The notes: generated from the letters alone by a model not told the origin. Positions 17,170 to 26,394 are shown, numbered from the stretch's first letter. The stretch: 64,000 nucleotides of DNA from CAWEQW01 sp963811365 (GCA_963811365.1 CAWEQW010000003.1:1-64000), one strand, 5' to 3'. Program-made: numbers and translations.

Positions 17170-17782
17170 ATGTTGAACCGATTCCGGGCCTTCTGGACGA
17201 GGGCTCATCTCCCCGGTCGCCCACCTCCTCCTGAGGTGGGGGATCAGCCCTGACGTGGTGACGCTGGTCGGCACCCTCGGGGTCTGCGCAGGTGCGCTGA
17301 TCTTCTTCCCCACCGGCCACCTCCTCATCGGGGCGGTCGTGATCACCGTCTTCGTGTTCTCCGACCTGATCGACGGCTACATGGCGCGCGAGTCCGGACA
17401 GTCCTCGTCGTGGGGCGCGTTCCTCGACTCCACGCTGGACCGGCTCGGCGACGCGGCGGTCTTCGGCGGCCTGGTGATGTACTTCGTGGGGCCCGGCGAC
17501 TCCGGTCTGTGGGCCGGCGCCGCGCTCTACTGCCTGGTGATGGGGTCGGTGACGTCGTACGCCCGGGCCCGCGCGGAGTCGCTCGGCATGGAGGCGCGTG
17601 GCGGGATCGCCGAGCGCGCCGACCGGCTGGCGGCCATCCTGCTGGCGACCGGGCTGTCGGACATCTTCGACCTCCCCGTGCTGGTCCCCCTGACGTTGGC
17701 CGTGCTGGCGGTGGCGAGCACGGTCACGGTGGTGCAGCGGGTGCTCATCGTGCGCGGGCAGGCCAAAGCGGCGGTCGGATGA
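17170..17782 (+). pseudogene. pgsA: Phosphatidylinositol phosphate synthase-type CDP-alcohol transferase, frameshifted
   Basis: The joined product (about 203 aa) is a membrane CDP-alcohol phosphatidyltransferase. The signature runs DGYMAR...GAFLDSTLD (D-G-x2-A-R-x-G-x3-D-x3-D). The reading frame starting MLNRFRAFWTR is lost in the G run at 17201-17203; removing one G gives TRLISPVAHLLLRWGISPDVVT and joins the main frame. Several membrane helices follow. In actinobacteria this position encodes the enzyme that joins CDP-diacylglycerol and inositol phosphate, the first step of PI and PIM synthesis. It overlaps the next gene by ATGA. The shift is probably an error. Confidence 0.88.
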
Positions 17783-18694
17783 GCCCGGGCCGGGTCGGGG
17801 GGCTGCGCCGGGCCGCGAGCGCCGCCTCGGAGAACGCCGTGGCGCTCGGGTTCCTCTCCGGCTGGCGGCTGGTCAGGCTGCTGCCGGAGCGACAGGCGCT
17901 GGCGCTTTTCCGCATGATCGCCGACGAGGTGTACCGGCGCGACGGCAAGGGCGTGCAGCGGCTGCGGTCCAACCTGGGCCGGGTCCGGCCCGACGAGCCC
18001 GACCTGGACGGGCTCACCCGGGAGGCGGTGCGCTCCTACATGCGCTACTGGTGCGAGTCGTTCCGGCTGCCCTCCTGGCCGATCGAGGACCTGGTCGCCC
18101 GCACGGTCATCGACGAGCCGCGGATGCGCGAGATCCTCGGTCGCGGGAAGGGCATGGTGGCCGCGCTGCCGCACATGGCGAACTGGGACTGGGCCGGGGC
18201 CTGGACCAGCGCGAAGAACATGCCGGCGATCACGGTCGCCGAGCGGCTCAAGCCGGAGCGGCTGTACGACGAGTTCGTGGCCTACCGAACGTCGCTCGGC
18301 GTGGAGATCCTCTCGCTGACCGGGGAGGCGGCCGCCTTCCCGCGGCTGATGGAGTGGGTCGAGGCGGGTGGCCTCGCCTGTCTGCTCGCCGACCGGGACC
18401 TGTCGCGCACGAGCGTCGAGGTGGAGCTGTGCGGCCAGCCGGCGCGGATGCCCCGCGGCCCCGCCCTGCTCGCCCGCCGCACCGGCGCGCCGCTGGTCCC
18501 GGCAACACTGTCCTACGACGGCCCGCGGATGGTGGTCCGGCTGCACGACGAGGTGCCGGCACGCGCCCGGCGACGAGGGCCTGGCGCAGATGATGCAGGG
18601 CGTCGCCGACGCGTTCAGCGAGGCCATCCGGGAGCACCCCCAGGACTGGCACATGATGCAGCGGGTCTTCAGCGGCGACCTCGCGAGGCGGTGA
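17779..18694 (+). pseudogene. PIM acyltransferase (lauroyl acyltransferase family), frameshifted
   Basis: The joined product (about 304 aa) is an HtrB/LpxL-like acyltransferase matching the position of mycobacterial Rv2611c, which acylates PIM. The H-x4-D catalytic motif is LPHMANWDWA. The frame is lost near 18552-18565; dropping one base (fits one extra G) gives APGDEGLAQMMQGVADAFSEA and a normal end at 18694. It starts in an ATGA overlap with pgsA and ends in a GTGA overlap with pimA, so it belongs to the same lipid operon. Probable sequencing error. Confidence 0.87.
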
Positions 18695-19821
18695 GCGGCG
18701 TGCGGATCGGCATCGTCTGCCCGTACTCCCTGGACACCCCGGGCGGCGTCCAGAACCACGTCCGCGACCTCGCCGAGGCACTGATCGCGCGGGGCCACCA
18801 CGTGTCCGTGCTCGCCCCGAGCGAGAACGAGGAGCTGCCGCCGTACGTCGTCGGGGTGGGTCGCGCGGTGCCCGTGCCGTACAACGGGGCGGTCGCCCGG
18901 CTGGCCTTCGGGCCCGTCGTCGCCGGCCGGGTGCGCCGCTGGCTGCGCGACGGCGACTTCGACGTCGTCCACCTCCACGAGCCGCACCTCCCGAGCGTCG
19001 CGCTGCTGGCGCTGTGGGCCGCGGAGTGCCCCGTGGTCGCGACCTGGCACGGCGCCAACGAGCGGTCCCGTGCGCTGCTGGTGACCTCGGCGATCCTGCG
19101 CCCGTCGATGGAGAAGGTGAACGCCCGGATCGCGGTCTCCGACTACGCGCGCGACACGATGGTGCACCACCTCGGCGGCGAGCTCGTCGTGATCCCCAAC
19201 GGGGTGTTCGTGGACCGTTTCGCGCGGGCGCTGCCGCGTGCGGAGTGGAGCGGTCCGGACGGCACTCTTGCCTTCGTCGGCCGCTTCGACGAGCCGCGCA
19301 AGGGGTTCGGGGTGCTGCTCGCCGGCTTCGAGCGGCTGGTGGCCGAGCGACCAGGCGTACGGCTGCTCGTCGTCGGTGGCGGTGACGTCGAGGAGGCCCG
19401 TTCCGGCCTGCCCGTGGCGGTGCGCGACCGGATCTCGTTCCTCGGTCGGCTCGTCGACGAGGAGAAGGCGCGGGCGCTGGCCACCGCCGACCTCTACGTC
19501 GCGCCGAACACCGGCGGCGAGAGCTTCGGGATCATCCTCGTCGAGGCCATGTCGGCCGGCGCGACGGTGCTGGCCAGCGACATCCCGGCGTTCCAGCGGG
19601 TGCTGGGGCACGGCCGGTACGGCGTGACGTTCCGGTCCGAGGACGGCGACGACCTGGCCCGACAGGCCGGCGCGCTGCTCGACGACCCGGACCGGCGTGC
19701 GGCGGTCGCCGAGGCGGCCCGCACGGCGGTGCGCCAGTACGACTGGTCCTCGATCGCATCCCGGATCCTGCAGGTCTACGAGACCGTGGTCGGCCAGCCC
19801 GCCCCGGAGCCGCGCCGATGA
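18691..19821 (+). CDS. pimA: GDP-mannose:phosphatidylinositol mannosyltransferase (PimA-like)
   Basis: This 376-aa GT4-family retaining glycosyltransferase would place the first mannose on phosphatidylinositol at the inner membrane face. It begins RIGIVCPYSLDTPGGVQNHV, typical of PimA, with VVHLHEPHLPS in the N-domain and the donor-site region PNTGGESFGIILVEAMSAG, including the E-x7-E motif. Length matches the family. The operon context (PI synthase and acyltransferase upstream) strongly supports PimA over other GT4 enzymes. Confidence 0.9.
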   Translation: MSGVRIGIVCPYSLDTPGGVQNHVRDLAEALIARGHHVSVLAPSENEELPPYVVGVGRAVPVPYNGAVARLAFGPVVAGRVRRWLRDGDFDVVHLHEPHLPSVALLALWAAECPVVATWHGANERSRALLVTSAILRPSMEKVNARIAVSDYARDTMVHHLGGELVVIPNGVFVDRFARALPRAEWSGPDGTLAFVGRFDEPRKGFGVLLAGFERLVAERPGVRLLVVGGGDVEEARSGLPVAVRDRISFLGRLVDEEKARALATADLYVAPNTGGESFGIILVEAMSAGATVLASDIPAFQRVLGHGRYGVTFRSEDGDDLARQAGALLDDPDRRAAVAEAARTAVRQYDWSSIASRILQVYETVVGQPAPEPRR

Positions 19822-20357
19822 GCTGGGAGTGGGTGGTGCTGGCGGTCGTCGTCGCGGTCGCCGTCGGCCTCTGGCTGTGGTGGACCGCGAACCGGCTGGA
19901 CCGGATGCACCACCGCATCGAGGTGTCCCGCGCCTCCCTCGACGCCCAGCTGCTGCGCCGCTCCGGGTCGGTGCTCGAGCTCGGCGCCTCCGGTGCCCTG
20001 GACCCGGCCCGCTCGCTGCTGCTCGTCGACGCAGCGCACAACGCGCGCGCCGCCGCCCCGGTCGACTTCGAGTCCGCCGAGTCCGAGCTGTCCGAGGCGC
20101 TGCGCGCGGTGTTCCCCGACGAGGACGAGGTGCGGACGCTTCGCCAGGACCGCTCGCTGGCCCCGCTGCTCGAGGAGCTCGCCGGCGACTGCCGCAAGGT
20201 CGAGCTCGCGCGGCGGTTCCACAACGACGTCGTGGTCACCGCGCGGCTGTTGCGCGCCCGCCGACGCGTGCGGTGGTTCCGGCTCGCCGGAAGCGCGGGT
20301 GAGCTGGCCGCGGTGGACCTCGACGACGAGCCTCCCCGGGCGCTCGTGGAGGCCTGA
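19818..20357 (+). CDS. Membrane-anchored hypothetical protein in PIM operon
   Basis: This 179-aa protein has one N-terminal membrane anchor (WVVLAVVVAVAVGLWLWW, residues 5-22) and a helical cytosolic part with RLDRMHHRIEVSRASLDAQL and LARRFHNDVVVTARLLRARR. The layout recalls LemA-like proteins, and the gene sits where mycobacteria have Rv2609c, but neither relation is certain. It overlaps pimA by ATGA and is the last gene of the lipid operon. No enzymatic motif is visible. Confidence 0.75.
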   Translation: MSWEWVVLAVVVAVAVGLWLWWTANRLDRMHHRIEVSRASLDAQLLRRSGSVLELGASGALDPARSLLLVDAAHNARAAAPVDFESAESELSEALRAVFPDEDEVRTLRQDRSLAPLLEELAGDCRKVELARRFHNDVVVTARLLRARRRVRWFRLAGSAGELAAVDLDDEPPRALVEA

Positions 20358-20464
20358 GCCGCCGGTTGGCAGGGCGGGTCTCCGGCGTCGTACCCTGGGA
20401 GCACCCCGCAGGTGCCGGTCGGTCAGTCGTGCCCGACCGCATCCTCACAACGAGAGAGCACACC

Positions 20465-21391
20465 GTGACAGAGCAGACCACGAGCACCGCAGAGCAGCCC
20501 AGCCCCACCCCCCTCACCGGCAGCACCGGCGTGAAGCGCGGCATGGCCGAGATGCTCAAGGGCGGCGTCATCATGGACGTGGTCACCGCCGATCAGGCGA
20601 AGATCGCCGAGGACGCCGGAGCGGTCGCGGTGATGGCCCTCGAGCGGGTGCCGGCCGACATCCGCGCCCAGGGCGGTGTCTCGCGGATGAGCGACCCGGA
20701 CATGATCGACGGGATCATCGAGGCGGTCTCCATCCCGGTGATGGCCAAGGCCCGGATCGGCCACTTCGCCGAGGCGCAGGTGCTGCAGAGCCTCGGGGTG
20801 GACTACGTCGACGAGTCCGAGGTGCTCACCCCGGCCGACTACGCCAACCACATCGACAAGTGGCAGTTCACGGTGCCGTTCGTCTGCGGCGCGACCAGCC
20901 TCGGCGAGGCCCTGCGGCGGATCACCGAGGGCGCCGCGATGATTCGCTCCAAGGGCGAGGCGGGCACGGGCGACGTCTCCAACGCGGTCACCCACATGCG
21001 CACCATCCGCGGCGAGCTGCGGCGGCTGCAGGGCCTGTCCGCGGACGAGCTGTACGTCGCCGCGAAGGAGCTGCAGGCGCCGTACGACCTGGTCCGCGAG
21101 GTCGCGCAGGACGGCTCCCTGCCGGTCGTGCTGTTCACCGCCGGCGGCATCGCGACGCCGGCCGACGCGGCGATGATGATGCAGCTCGGTGCGGAGGGCG
21201 TCTTCGTGGGCTCCGGCATCTTCAAGTCCGGGAACCCGGCGCAGCGCGCGGAGGCGATCGTCAAGGCGACCACGTTCTTCGACGACCCGGACGTGGTGGC
21301 CAAGGCGTCGCGCGGGCTCGGCGAGGCGATGGTCGGCATCAACGTCGACGAGATCCCGCAGCCGCACCGGCTCGCCGAGCGCGGCTGGTAG
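20465..21391 (+). CDS. pdxS: Pyridoxal 5'-phosphate synthase lyase subunit PdxS
   Basis: This 308-aa synthase subunit makes PLP from ribose 5-phosphate, glyceraldehyde 3-phosphate and ammonia delivered by PdxT. The family core is nearly complete: KGGVIMDVVTADQAKIAEDA (residues about 36-55), the lysine in MAKARIGH, and the phosphate-binding GGIATPADAAMMMQLGAEGVFVGSGIF region. It starts at the GTG 20465 behind GAGAG. pdxT follows after one unrelated gene, as in Mycobacterium (snzP, then snoP). Confidence 0.97.
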   Translation: MTEQTTSTAEQPSPTPLTGSTGVKRGMAEMLKGGVIMDVVTADQAKIAEDAGAVAVMALERVPADIRAQGGVSRMSDPDMIDGIIEAVSIPVMAKARIGHFAEAQVLQSLGVDYVDESEVLTPADYANHIDKWQFTVPFVCGATSLGEALRRITEGAAMIRSKGEAGTGDVSNAVTHMRTIRGELRRLQGLSADELYVAAKELQAPYDLVREVAQDGSLPVVLFTAGGIATPADAAMMMQLGAEGVFVGSGIFKSGNPAQRAEAIVKATTFFDDPDVVAKASRGLGEAMVGINVDEIPQPHRLAERGW

Positions 21392-21398
21392 CGGCGTC

Positions 21399-21959
21399 GT
21401 GCCGCTCGTCGAGGAGCACGTCCGCGAGTTCACGCGGTCGTGCGTGCGGGCCGGGCTGCTCGACGACGAGCGGCTGCACGACGAGGTCGTGCTCGCCATC
21501 GTCACCGAGCTCCCCGGACGCGCCGCCGAGGCGTCCACCCTGGCCGGCCGGTGGATCTGCGAGGACCGCGCCCAGCTGGCCGTCGATGCCGCCGCCTGGC
21601 CCCCGCGCACCGACTACGACCGGCTGCAGGACGCCTTCGCCGCCCTCGAGGAGCTCGGCGTCGTGGTCCTTCAAGGCGTCGACGACCACTGGGCCGCCAC
21701 GGAGCTGCTCGACGCCCGTGCCGGTGACCCGCCGCGCGGCGTCGCCTGGTTCACCCCGCCGGACGTCTGGCACGCGGTCGACGAGGGGATGCTCGAGGTG
21801 AACGTCTGGCACGGCGACACCGCCAACGTCGCGCCGGGGGAGCCGCTGCTGGCCGACGTCGAGGCGGTCCTGGCCCGGCACGGCCTGCCGGCGCACTTCG
21901 ACGAGGGCCGGGTCGAGGTGTCGATGCACTGGCAGCGCCGCCCCACACCGAGCCCCTAG
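21399..21959 (+). CDS. Hypothetical protein between pdxS and pdxT (DUF6891-like?)
   Basis: This 186-aa soluble protein starts at a GTG 7 bases after the pdxS stop. The segment YDRLQDAFAALEELGVVVLQ recalls DUF6891-type proteins, which have an F/L-A-x-L-E-x-x-G-I/V pattern, but the cysteine pair of that family is absent here (DDHWAATELL instead), so the relation is tentative. The C-terminus is a beta-rich WHGDTANVAPG...VEVSMHWQRR. No signal or membrane segment is present. The function is unknown; position suggests co-transcription with pdxS. Confidence 0.65.
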   Translation: MPLVEEHVREFTRSCVRAGLLDDERLHDEVVLAIVTELPGRAAEASTLAGRWICEDRAQLAVDAAAWPPRTDYDRLQDAFAALEELGVVVLQGVDDHWAATELLDARAGDPPRGVAWFTPPDVWHAVDEGMLEVNVWHGDTANVAPGEPLLADVEAVLARHGLPAHFDEGRVEVSMHWQRRPTPSP

Positions 21960-22020
21960 GCGACTCCTCTGTGGTCGCCCCGCGCGTTGACCGGCGCGAC
22001 CGCAGGCGAACGGGGGAATC

Positions 22021-22026
22021 TAGGAT
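22021..22026 (+). promoter_or_regulatory. -10 element TAGGAT before pdxT
   Basis: TAGGAT ends 6 bases before the pdxT GTG at 22033, predicting a leaderless or near-leaderless start. Confidence 0.35.
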
Positions 22027-22032
22027 GGCGGG

Positions 22033-22641
22033 GTGAGTGACACCCCGACCATCGGCGTGCTCGCCCTCCAGGGCGACGTCCGCGAGCATCTCGCCATGCT
22101 CGACCGTGCGGGGGCGCGCCCGGTCGCCGTACGCCGCCCTCGCGAGCTGGCCGAGGTCGACGGCGTCGTCGTGCCGGGCGGCGAGTCCACGACGATGTAC
22201 AAGCTGGCCCGCACCTTCGGGCTGCTCGAACCGCTGGCCACGGCCGTGCGCGACGGGCTGCCGGCGTTCGGCACCTGCGCCGGGATGATCATGCTCGCCG
22301 ACCACCTCGAGGGCGCGATCGCCGGCCAGCAGACCATCGGCGGGCTCGACGTGGTGGTCCGCCGCAACGCGTTCGGCCGCCAGGTGGACTCCTTCGAGGC
22401 CGACCTCGACGTGACCGGCCTCGCCGACCGGTTCCACGCCCTGTTCATCCGGGCCCCGTGGGTGGAGAAGGTAGGGCAGGACGTCGAGGTCGTCGCCCGG
22501 GTCGCGTCGGGGGAGTCAGTCGGTAGGATCGTGGCGGTTCGGCAGGCGGACCTGCTGGCCACGTCGTTCCACCCGGAGATCACGGGAGACCACCGGGTCC
22601 ACGAGCTGTTCGTGGAGATGGTCCGCAGGTCCGGGGCCTGA
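22033..22641 (+). CDS. pdxT: Pyridoxal 5'-phosphate synthase glutaminase subunit PdxT
   Basis: This 202-aa class I glutamine amidotransferase hydrolyses glutamine and passes ammonia to PdxS. It begins IGVLALQGDVREHLAML and carries the nucleophile cysteine in GTCAGMIML and the His-Glu pair in SFHPE; PGGESTT forms the oxyanion region. A GTG start overlaps the likely transcription start. It pairs with pdxS 0.6 kb upstream. Confidence 0.97.
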   Translation: MSDTPTIGVLALQGDVREHLAMLDRAGARPVAVRRPRELAEVDGVVVPGGESTTMYKLARTFGLLEPLATAVRDGLPAFGTCAGMIMLADHLEGAIAGQQTIGGLDVVVRRNAFGRQVDSFEADLDVTGLADRFHALFIRAPWVEKVGQDVEVVARVASGESVGRIVAVRQADLLATSFHPEITGDHRVHELFVEMVRRSGA

Positions 22642-22689
22642 GCAGACGACGGTTTCTCGACAAGCGACGCGGAAGTAGGGCACCACCTC

Positions 22690-23454
22690 ATGTCTGGCCA
22701 CTCCAAATGGGCGACCACCAAGCACAAGAAGGCGGTCATCGACGCGCGGCGCGGCAAGATGTTCGCCAAGCTGATCAAGAACATCGAGGTCGCAGCCCGG
22801 ATGGGTGGCGGTGACCCGGCCGGCAACCCGACGCTCTACGACGCGATCCAGAAGGCCAAGAAGTCCTCGGTCCCCAACGACAACATCGACCGCGCGGTCA
22901 AGCGGGGGTCCGGCGCCGAGGCCGGCGGAGCGGACTACCAGACGATCATGTACGAGGGCTACGGCCCCAACGGCGTCGCCTTCCTCGTCGAGTGCCTCAC
23001 CGACAACAAGAACCGCGCCGCCATGGAGGTGCGCACGGCGATGAACCGCAACGGCGGGTCGATGGCGGACCCGGGCTCGGTGTCCTACCTGTTCAACCGC
23101 AAGGGCGTCGTGATCGTGCCGCGTGCGCAGGAGAACCGGGAGGTCGACGAGGACGACGTCCTCGAGGCGACCCTCGACGCCGGAGCCGAGGAGGTCAACG
23201 ACCTCGGTGACTCCTTCGAGGTGGTCACCGAGGCGACCGACCTGGTCGCGGTCCGCACGGCGCTCCAGGCCGCGGCGGTCGACTACGACTCGGCGGAGGC
23301 CTCGTTCGTGCCCTCCATGAACGTCGAGCTCGACAAGGACGGGGCCGGCAGGGTCTTCCGCCTCGTGGAGGCCCTCGAGGACCTCGACGACGTGCAGAAC
23401 GTGTTCGGCAACTTCGACGTCAGCGACGAGATCATGGAGTCCCTGGAGGCCTGA
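22690..23454 (+). CDS. yebC: YebC/PmpR family regulatory or translation factor
   Basis: This 254-aa protein is full length for the TACO1/YebC family: MSGHSKWATTKHKK at the N-terminus, AKLIKNIEVAARMGGGDPAGNP, and the three-domain body ending in a FDVSDEIMESL tail. Members were described as transcriptional regulators and more recently as factors that ease ribosome stalling. It lies directly upstream of ruvCAB, a common actinobacterial order. ATG start after GAAGTAGGGCACC. Confidence 0.95.
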   Translation: MSGHSKWATTKHKKAVIDARRGKMFAKLIKNIEVAARMGGGDPAGNPTLYDAIQKAKKSSVPNDNIDRAVKRGSGAEAGGADYQTIMYEGYGPNGVAFLVECLTDNKNRAAMEVRTAMNRNGGSMADPGSVSYLFNRKGVVIVPRAQENREVDEDDVLEATLDAGAEEVNDLGDSFEVVTEATDLVAVRTALQAAAVDYDSAEASFVPSMNVELDKDGAGRVFRLVEALEDLDDVQNVFGNFDVSDEIMESLEA

Positions 23455-23502
23455 CCCCGGCGCGTCGCCCCGGACCGGGGAGCGGCGTTCACGTACGGTG
23501 GC

Positions 23503-23520
23503 TCCGAACATGTGTTCGGA
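23503..23520. promoter_or_regulatory. LexA/SOS box upstream of ruvC
   Basis: CGAACATGTGTTCG (23505-23518) fits the actinobacterial LexA consensus CGAAC-N4-GTTCG, with the dyad extended by TC/GA on each side. It lies 28 bases before the ruvC ATG, so ruvCAB is predicted to be induced by DNA damage. Confidence 0.75.
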
Positions 23521-23547
23521 CGGCGAGCCGGCCGGTGGGAGGTGGCG

Positions 23548-24069
23548 ATGCGCGTGCTGGGGATCGACCCCGGCCTGACCCGCTGCGGCCTCGGCATCGT
23601 CGAGGGCGACGTCGGGCGGCCGCTGCGGCTCGTGGACGTCAACGTGCTGCGCACGTCGGCCACCGAACCCGTCGCGGTCCGGCTGATCACGATCGAGAAG
23701 GGCGTGGACGCCTGGCTCGACGAGTACGCCCCGGACGCGGTCGCGGTGGAGCGGGTGTTCGCCCGCTCCGACGTGAGCACGGTGATGGGCACCGCGCAGG
23801 CCAGCGGGATCGCGATGGTCGCGGCCGCTCGGCGCGGCATCCCGGTCGCGCTGCACACCCCCAGCGAGGTCAAGGCCGCGGTCTCCGGCAGCGGTCGGGC
23901 CGACAAGGCCCAGGTCGGCGCCATGGTGACCCGCATCCTCAGGCTCGCCGCGCCCCCGAAGCCCGCCGACGCGGCCGACGCGCTGGCGCTCGCCATCACC
24001 CAGATCTGGCGCGGAGGCGCCCAGGCGCGGATCGACGCGGCGCTCGCCGCGGGAAGGAGGGCGCGGTGA
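23548..24069 (+). CDS. ruvC: Crossover junction endodeoxyribonuclease RuvC
   Basis: This 173-aa Holliday-junction resolvase begins MRVLGIDPGLTRCGLGIVEG with the first catalytic Asp in GIDPG. The other acidic residues are in AVERVF, and DAADALALAI near the C-terminus carries the remaining Asp. The ATG at 23548 follows GGGAGG and is chosen over an upstream in-frame ATG inside the LexA box. It overlaps ruvA by GTGA. Confidence 0.96.
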   Translation: MRVLGIDPGLTRCGLGIVEGDVGRPLRLVDVNVLRTSATEPVAVRLITIEKGVDAWLDEYAPDAVAVERVFARSDVSTVMGTAQASGIAMVAAARRGIPVALHTPSEVKAAVSGSGRADKAQVGAMVTRILRLAAPPKPADAADALALAITQIWRGGAQARIDAALAAGRRAR

Positions 24070-24677
24070 TCGCGTTCGTGCGGGGCAGGGTCGCCGGCCT
24101 CACGCTCAGCTCGGCGGTCCTCGAGGTCGGCGGCGTGGGCCTGGAGCTCAACTGCACCCCCAACACGCTGGCGACCCTGCGGGTCGGCTCCGAGGCCACG
24201 CTGCCCACCAGCATGGTGGTCCGCGAGGAGTCGCTGACCCTGTTCGGCTTCCTCGACGACGACGAGAAGTCGCTGTTCGTGCTGCTGCAGACCGCCAGCG
24301 GTGTCGGGCCGAAGCTGGCTCAGGCGATGCTCGCGGTGCACAGCCCCGACGCGCTGCGCCGGGCGGTCGCCACCGAGGACGTCACGGCGCTGACCGTCGT
24401 ACCGGGGATCGGTCAGAAGGGCGCCCAGCGGATCATCCTCGAGCTCAAGGACCGGATCGGCGCACCGGTCGGCACCGGCCCGCAGCGCACCGCGGTCGCC
24501 CCCGGCGCCACGGAGGCCTGGCGCGGGCAGGTGCACGCCGGCCTCGTCGGTCTCGGCTGGTCGGCGAAGGAGGCGGACAGGGCCGTCGAGACGGTCGCGC
24601 CCGATGTGGACGCAGACGCCGCTCCGGACGTCGCCCGGCTGCTGCGCGCCGCGCTCCGCTCGTTGAGCAAGGCGTGA
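24066..24677 (+). CDS. ruvA: Holliday junction branch migration protein RuvA
   Basis: This 203-aa protein has the OB-fold domain I (IAFVRGRVAGLTLSSAVLEVGGVG, from residue 2), tandem HhH motifs (TASGVGPKLAQAML and VPGIGQKGAQRIILELKDRI), and the C-terminal domain III that contacts RuvB (LVGLGWSAKEADRAVE). GTG start overlapping ruvC; ruvB follows after 4 bases. Confidence 0.96.
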   Translation: MIAFVRGRVAGLTLSSAVLEVGGVGLELNCTPNTLATLRVGSEATLPTSMVVREESLTLFGFLDDDEKSLFVLLQTASGVGPKLAQAMLAVHSPDALRRAVATEDVTALTVVPGIGQKGAQRIILELKDRIGAPVGTGPQRTAVAPGATEAWRGQVHAGLVGLGWSAKEADRAVETVAPDVDADAAPDVARLLRAALRSLSKA

Positions 24678-24681
24678 GCCG

Positions 24682-25818
24682 GTGAGCCAGTACGACGGAC
24701 GCGCCGACGCCGCTGCCGAGCCCGCCCTCGAGTCGGCGCTGGACGCCGCGGAGGCGCGCTACCTCGAGGAGGCCGCCGACCGCGGGCTCGTCGGCGCCGA
24801 CGCCGACGGTGACGAGCGGGCAGTCGAGGCGGCGCTGCGCCCGCGCACCCTGGACGAGGTGGTCGGGCAGGTCCGGGTCCGCGAACAGCTCTCGCTGGTG
24901 CTCCAGGCGGCCAGGGGGCGCGACCGCGCGCCCGACCACGTGCTGCTGTCCGGCCCGCCGGGGCTCGGCAAGACCACCCTGGCGATGATCATCGCGGCCG
25001 AGATGAGCAGCCCGCTGCGGCTCACGTCCGGACCGGCGATCACCCATGCCGGCGACCTGGCCGCGATCCTGTCCGGGATGAACGACGCAGACGTGCTGTT
25101 CGTCGACGAGATCCACCGGATGTCGCGCCCGGCCGAGGAGATGCTCTACATGGCGATGGAGGACTACCGGGTGGACGTCGTCATCGGCAAGGGGCCCGGC
25201 GCGACCGCGATCCCGCTGGAGATCCCGCCGTTCACGCTCGTCGGCGCGACCACCCGGGCGGGCCTGCTGCCCGGCCCGCTGCGGGACCGCTTCGGCTTCA
25301 CCGCCCACCTGGAGTTCTACGAGCCCGCCGACCTCGAGCTCATCGTCCGGCGCTCGGCGGCGCTGCTCGGCGTCGAGCTCACCGACAGCGGCGCGGCGGA
25401 GATCGCGTCGCGCTCCCGGGGGACACCCCGGATCGCCAACCGGCTGCTGCGCCGGGTCCGCGACTACGCCCAGGTCCGCGCCGACGGTGTCGTGACCCTC
25501 GAGATCGCGCACCGCGCCCTCGACCTGTACGAGGTCGACCGGTCCGGGCTCGACCGGCTGGACCGCGCCGTGCTCGACGTCCTGTGCCGGCGCTTCGGAG
25601 GCGGACCGGTCGGCGTCAGCACCCTGGCCGTTGCCGTGGGCGAGGAGCGGGAGACCGTCGAGGAGGTCGCCGAGCCGTTCCTGGTCCGCTGCGGCTTCCT
25701 GGCGCGGACGCCGCGGGGCCGGGTCGCGACGCCCGCCGCGTGGCAGCATCTGGGCCTCGCCGTCCCGCCGGGCGCCTTCCTCGGCGGTGAGCAGACCCTG
25801 TTCGAGGACGAGGGTTGA
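24682..25818 (+). CDS. ruvB: Holliday junction branch migration helicase RuvB
   Basis: This 378-aa AAA+ motor drives branch migration with RuvA. Walker A is GPPGLGKTTLA, Walker B LFVDEIHR, the arginine-finger region LRDRFG, and the C-terminal winged helix starts near LDRLDRAVLDVLCRRFGGG. It is about 35 residues longer at the N-terminus than many RuvB proteins; the extra part is Ala/Glu-rich and could reflect an upstream start choice. Confidence 0.96.
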   Translation: MSQYDGRADAAAEPALESALDAAEARYLEEAADRGLVGADADGDERAVEAALRPRTLDEVVGQVRVREQLSLVLQAARGRDRAPDHVLLSGPPGLGKTTLAMIIAAEMSSPLRLTSGPAITHAGDLAAILSGMNDADVLFVDEIHRMSRPAEEMLYMAMEDYRVDVVIGKGPGATAIPLEIPPFTLVGATTRAGLLPGPLRDRFGFTAHLEFYEPADLELIVRRSAALLGVELTDSGAAEIASRSRGTPRIANRLLRRVRDYAQVRADGVVTLEIAHRALDLYEVDRSGLDRLDRAVLDVLCRRFGGGPVGVSTLAVAVGEERETVEEVAEPFLVRCGFLARTPRGRVATPAAWQHLGLAVPPGAFLGGEQTLFEDEG

Positions 25819-25874
25819 GACCGTTCCGTGACCGGACGAGAGCCGTGTGGTCCACCGCACCTCCCGTCGACGGT

Positions 25875-25880
25875 TAGAGT
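25875..25880 (+). promoter_or_regulatory. -10 element TAGAGT of the yajC operon
   Basis: TAGAGT lies 85 bases before the yajC GTG. A small perfect hairpin (CGAGCCG/CGGCTCG, 25892-25907) lies in the predicted leader. Confidence 0.35.
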
Positions 25881-25964
25881 AGGTGCTCGGTCGAGCCGCT
25901 CGGCTCGCCTGTCGTGCTTGCGGCACGCCCAAGAACCCCTTGCCCCGACCGAGGAGTCCGCGCT

Positions 25965-26336
25965 GTGAAGAACCTGGGAGCCTTCCTCCCGCTGATCCTG
26001 ATCGCCCTCCTCTTCTACGTGCTCGTGATCCGACCGGGGCGCAAGCGGCAGCAGGACGTGGCCGCGACACAGCGGGGGGTGACGGCAGGCAGCCGCGTGA
26101 TGCTGACGTCGGGGATCTTCGGCACGGTTGTGTCGTTGGCTGATGAGACGATCACGCTCGAGGTCTCCCCCGGGACACAGCTCACCGTGGCCCGGCAGGC
26201 CGTGATGCGGATCGTCGAGCCCGGCCCCGAGCCGGTCGGGGCCGACGGGTCCGAAGACGGGCTCGGCGACGGGCGCACCGACGGGCCGACGGACGGGGGA
26301 CCGTCGACGACGGGCAGCCCCACCGACCAGGACTGA
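25965..26336 (+). CDS. yajC: Preprotein translocase subunit YajC
   Basis: This 123-aa protein has one N-terminal membrane helix (FLPLILIALLFYVLVIRPGRK) followed by the YajC core GVTAGSRVMLTSGIFGTVVSL. The C-terminal third is a low-complexity Gly/Asp/Thr-rich tail. It associates with SecDF in the membrane. A GTG start follows GAGGAG. It heads the yajC-secD-secF-apt-rel run. Confidence 0.92.
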   Translation: MKNLGAFLPLILIALLFYVLVIRPGRKRQQDVAATQRGVTAGSRVMLTSGIFGTVVSLADETITLEVSPGTQLTVARQAVMRIVEPGPEPVGADGSEDGLGDGRTDGPTDGGPSTTGSPTDQD

Positions 26337-26394
26337 AGCAGGCCGGCTGGCCCGGCACGGGCCGGCGGCAGGCGGTATTGAGGAGCGAGAAGCA

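Noticed and set aside
17410..19821. An 800-codon frame that looks like a fusion of pgsA, acyltransferase and pimA
   Set aside because: It joins out-of-frame parts of pgsA to the acyltransferase and then to PimA through frameshifts. The separate genes with 4-base overlaps explain it better.
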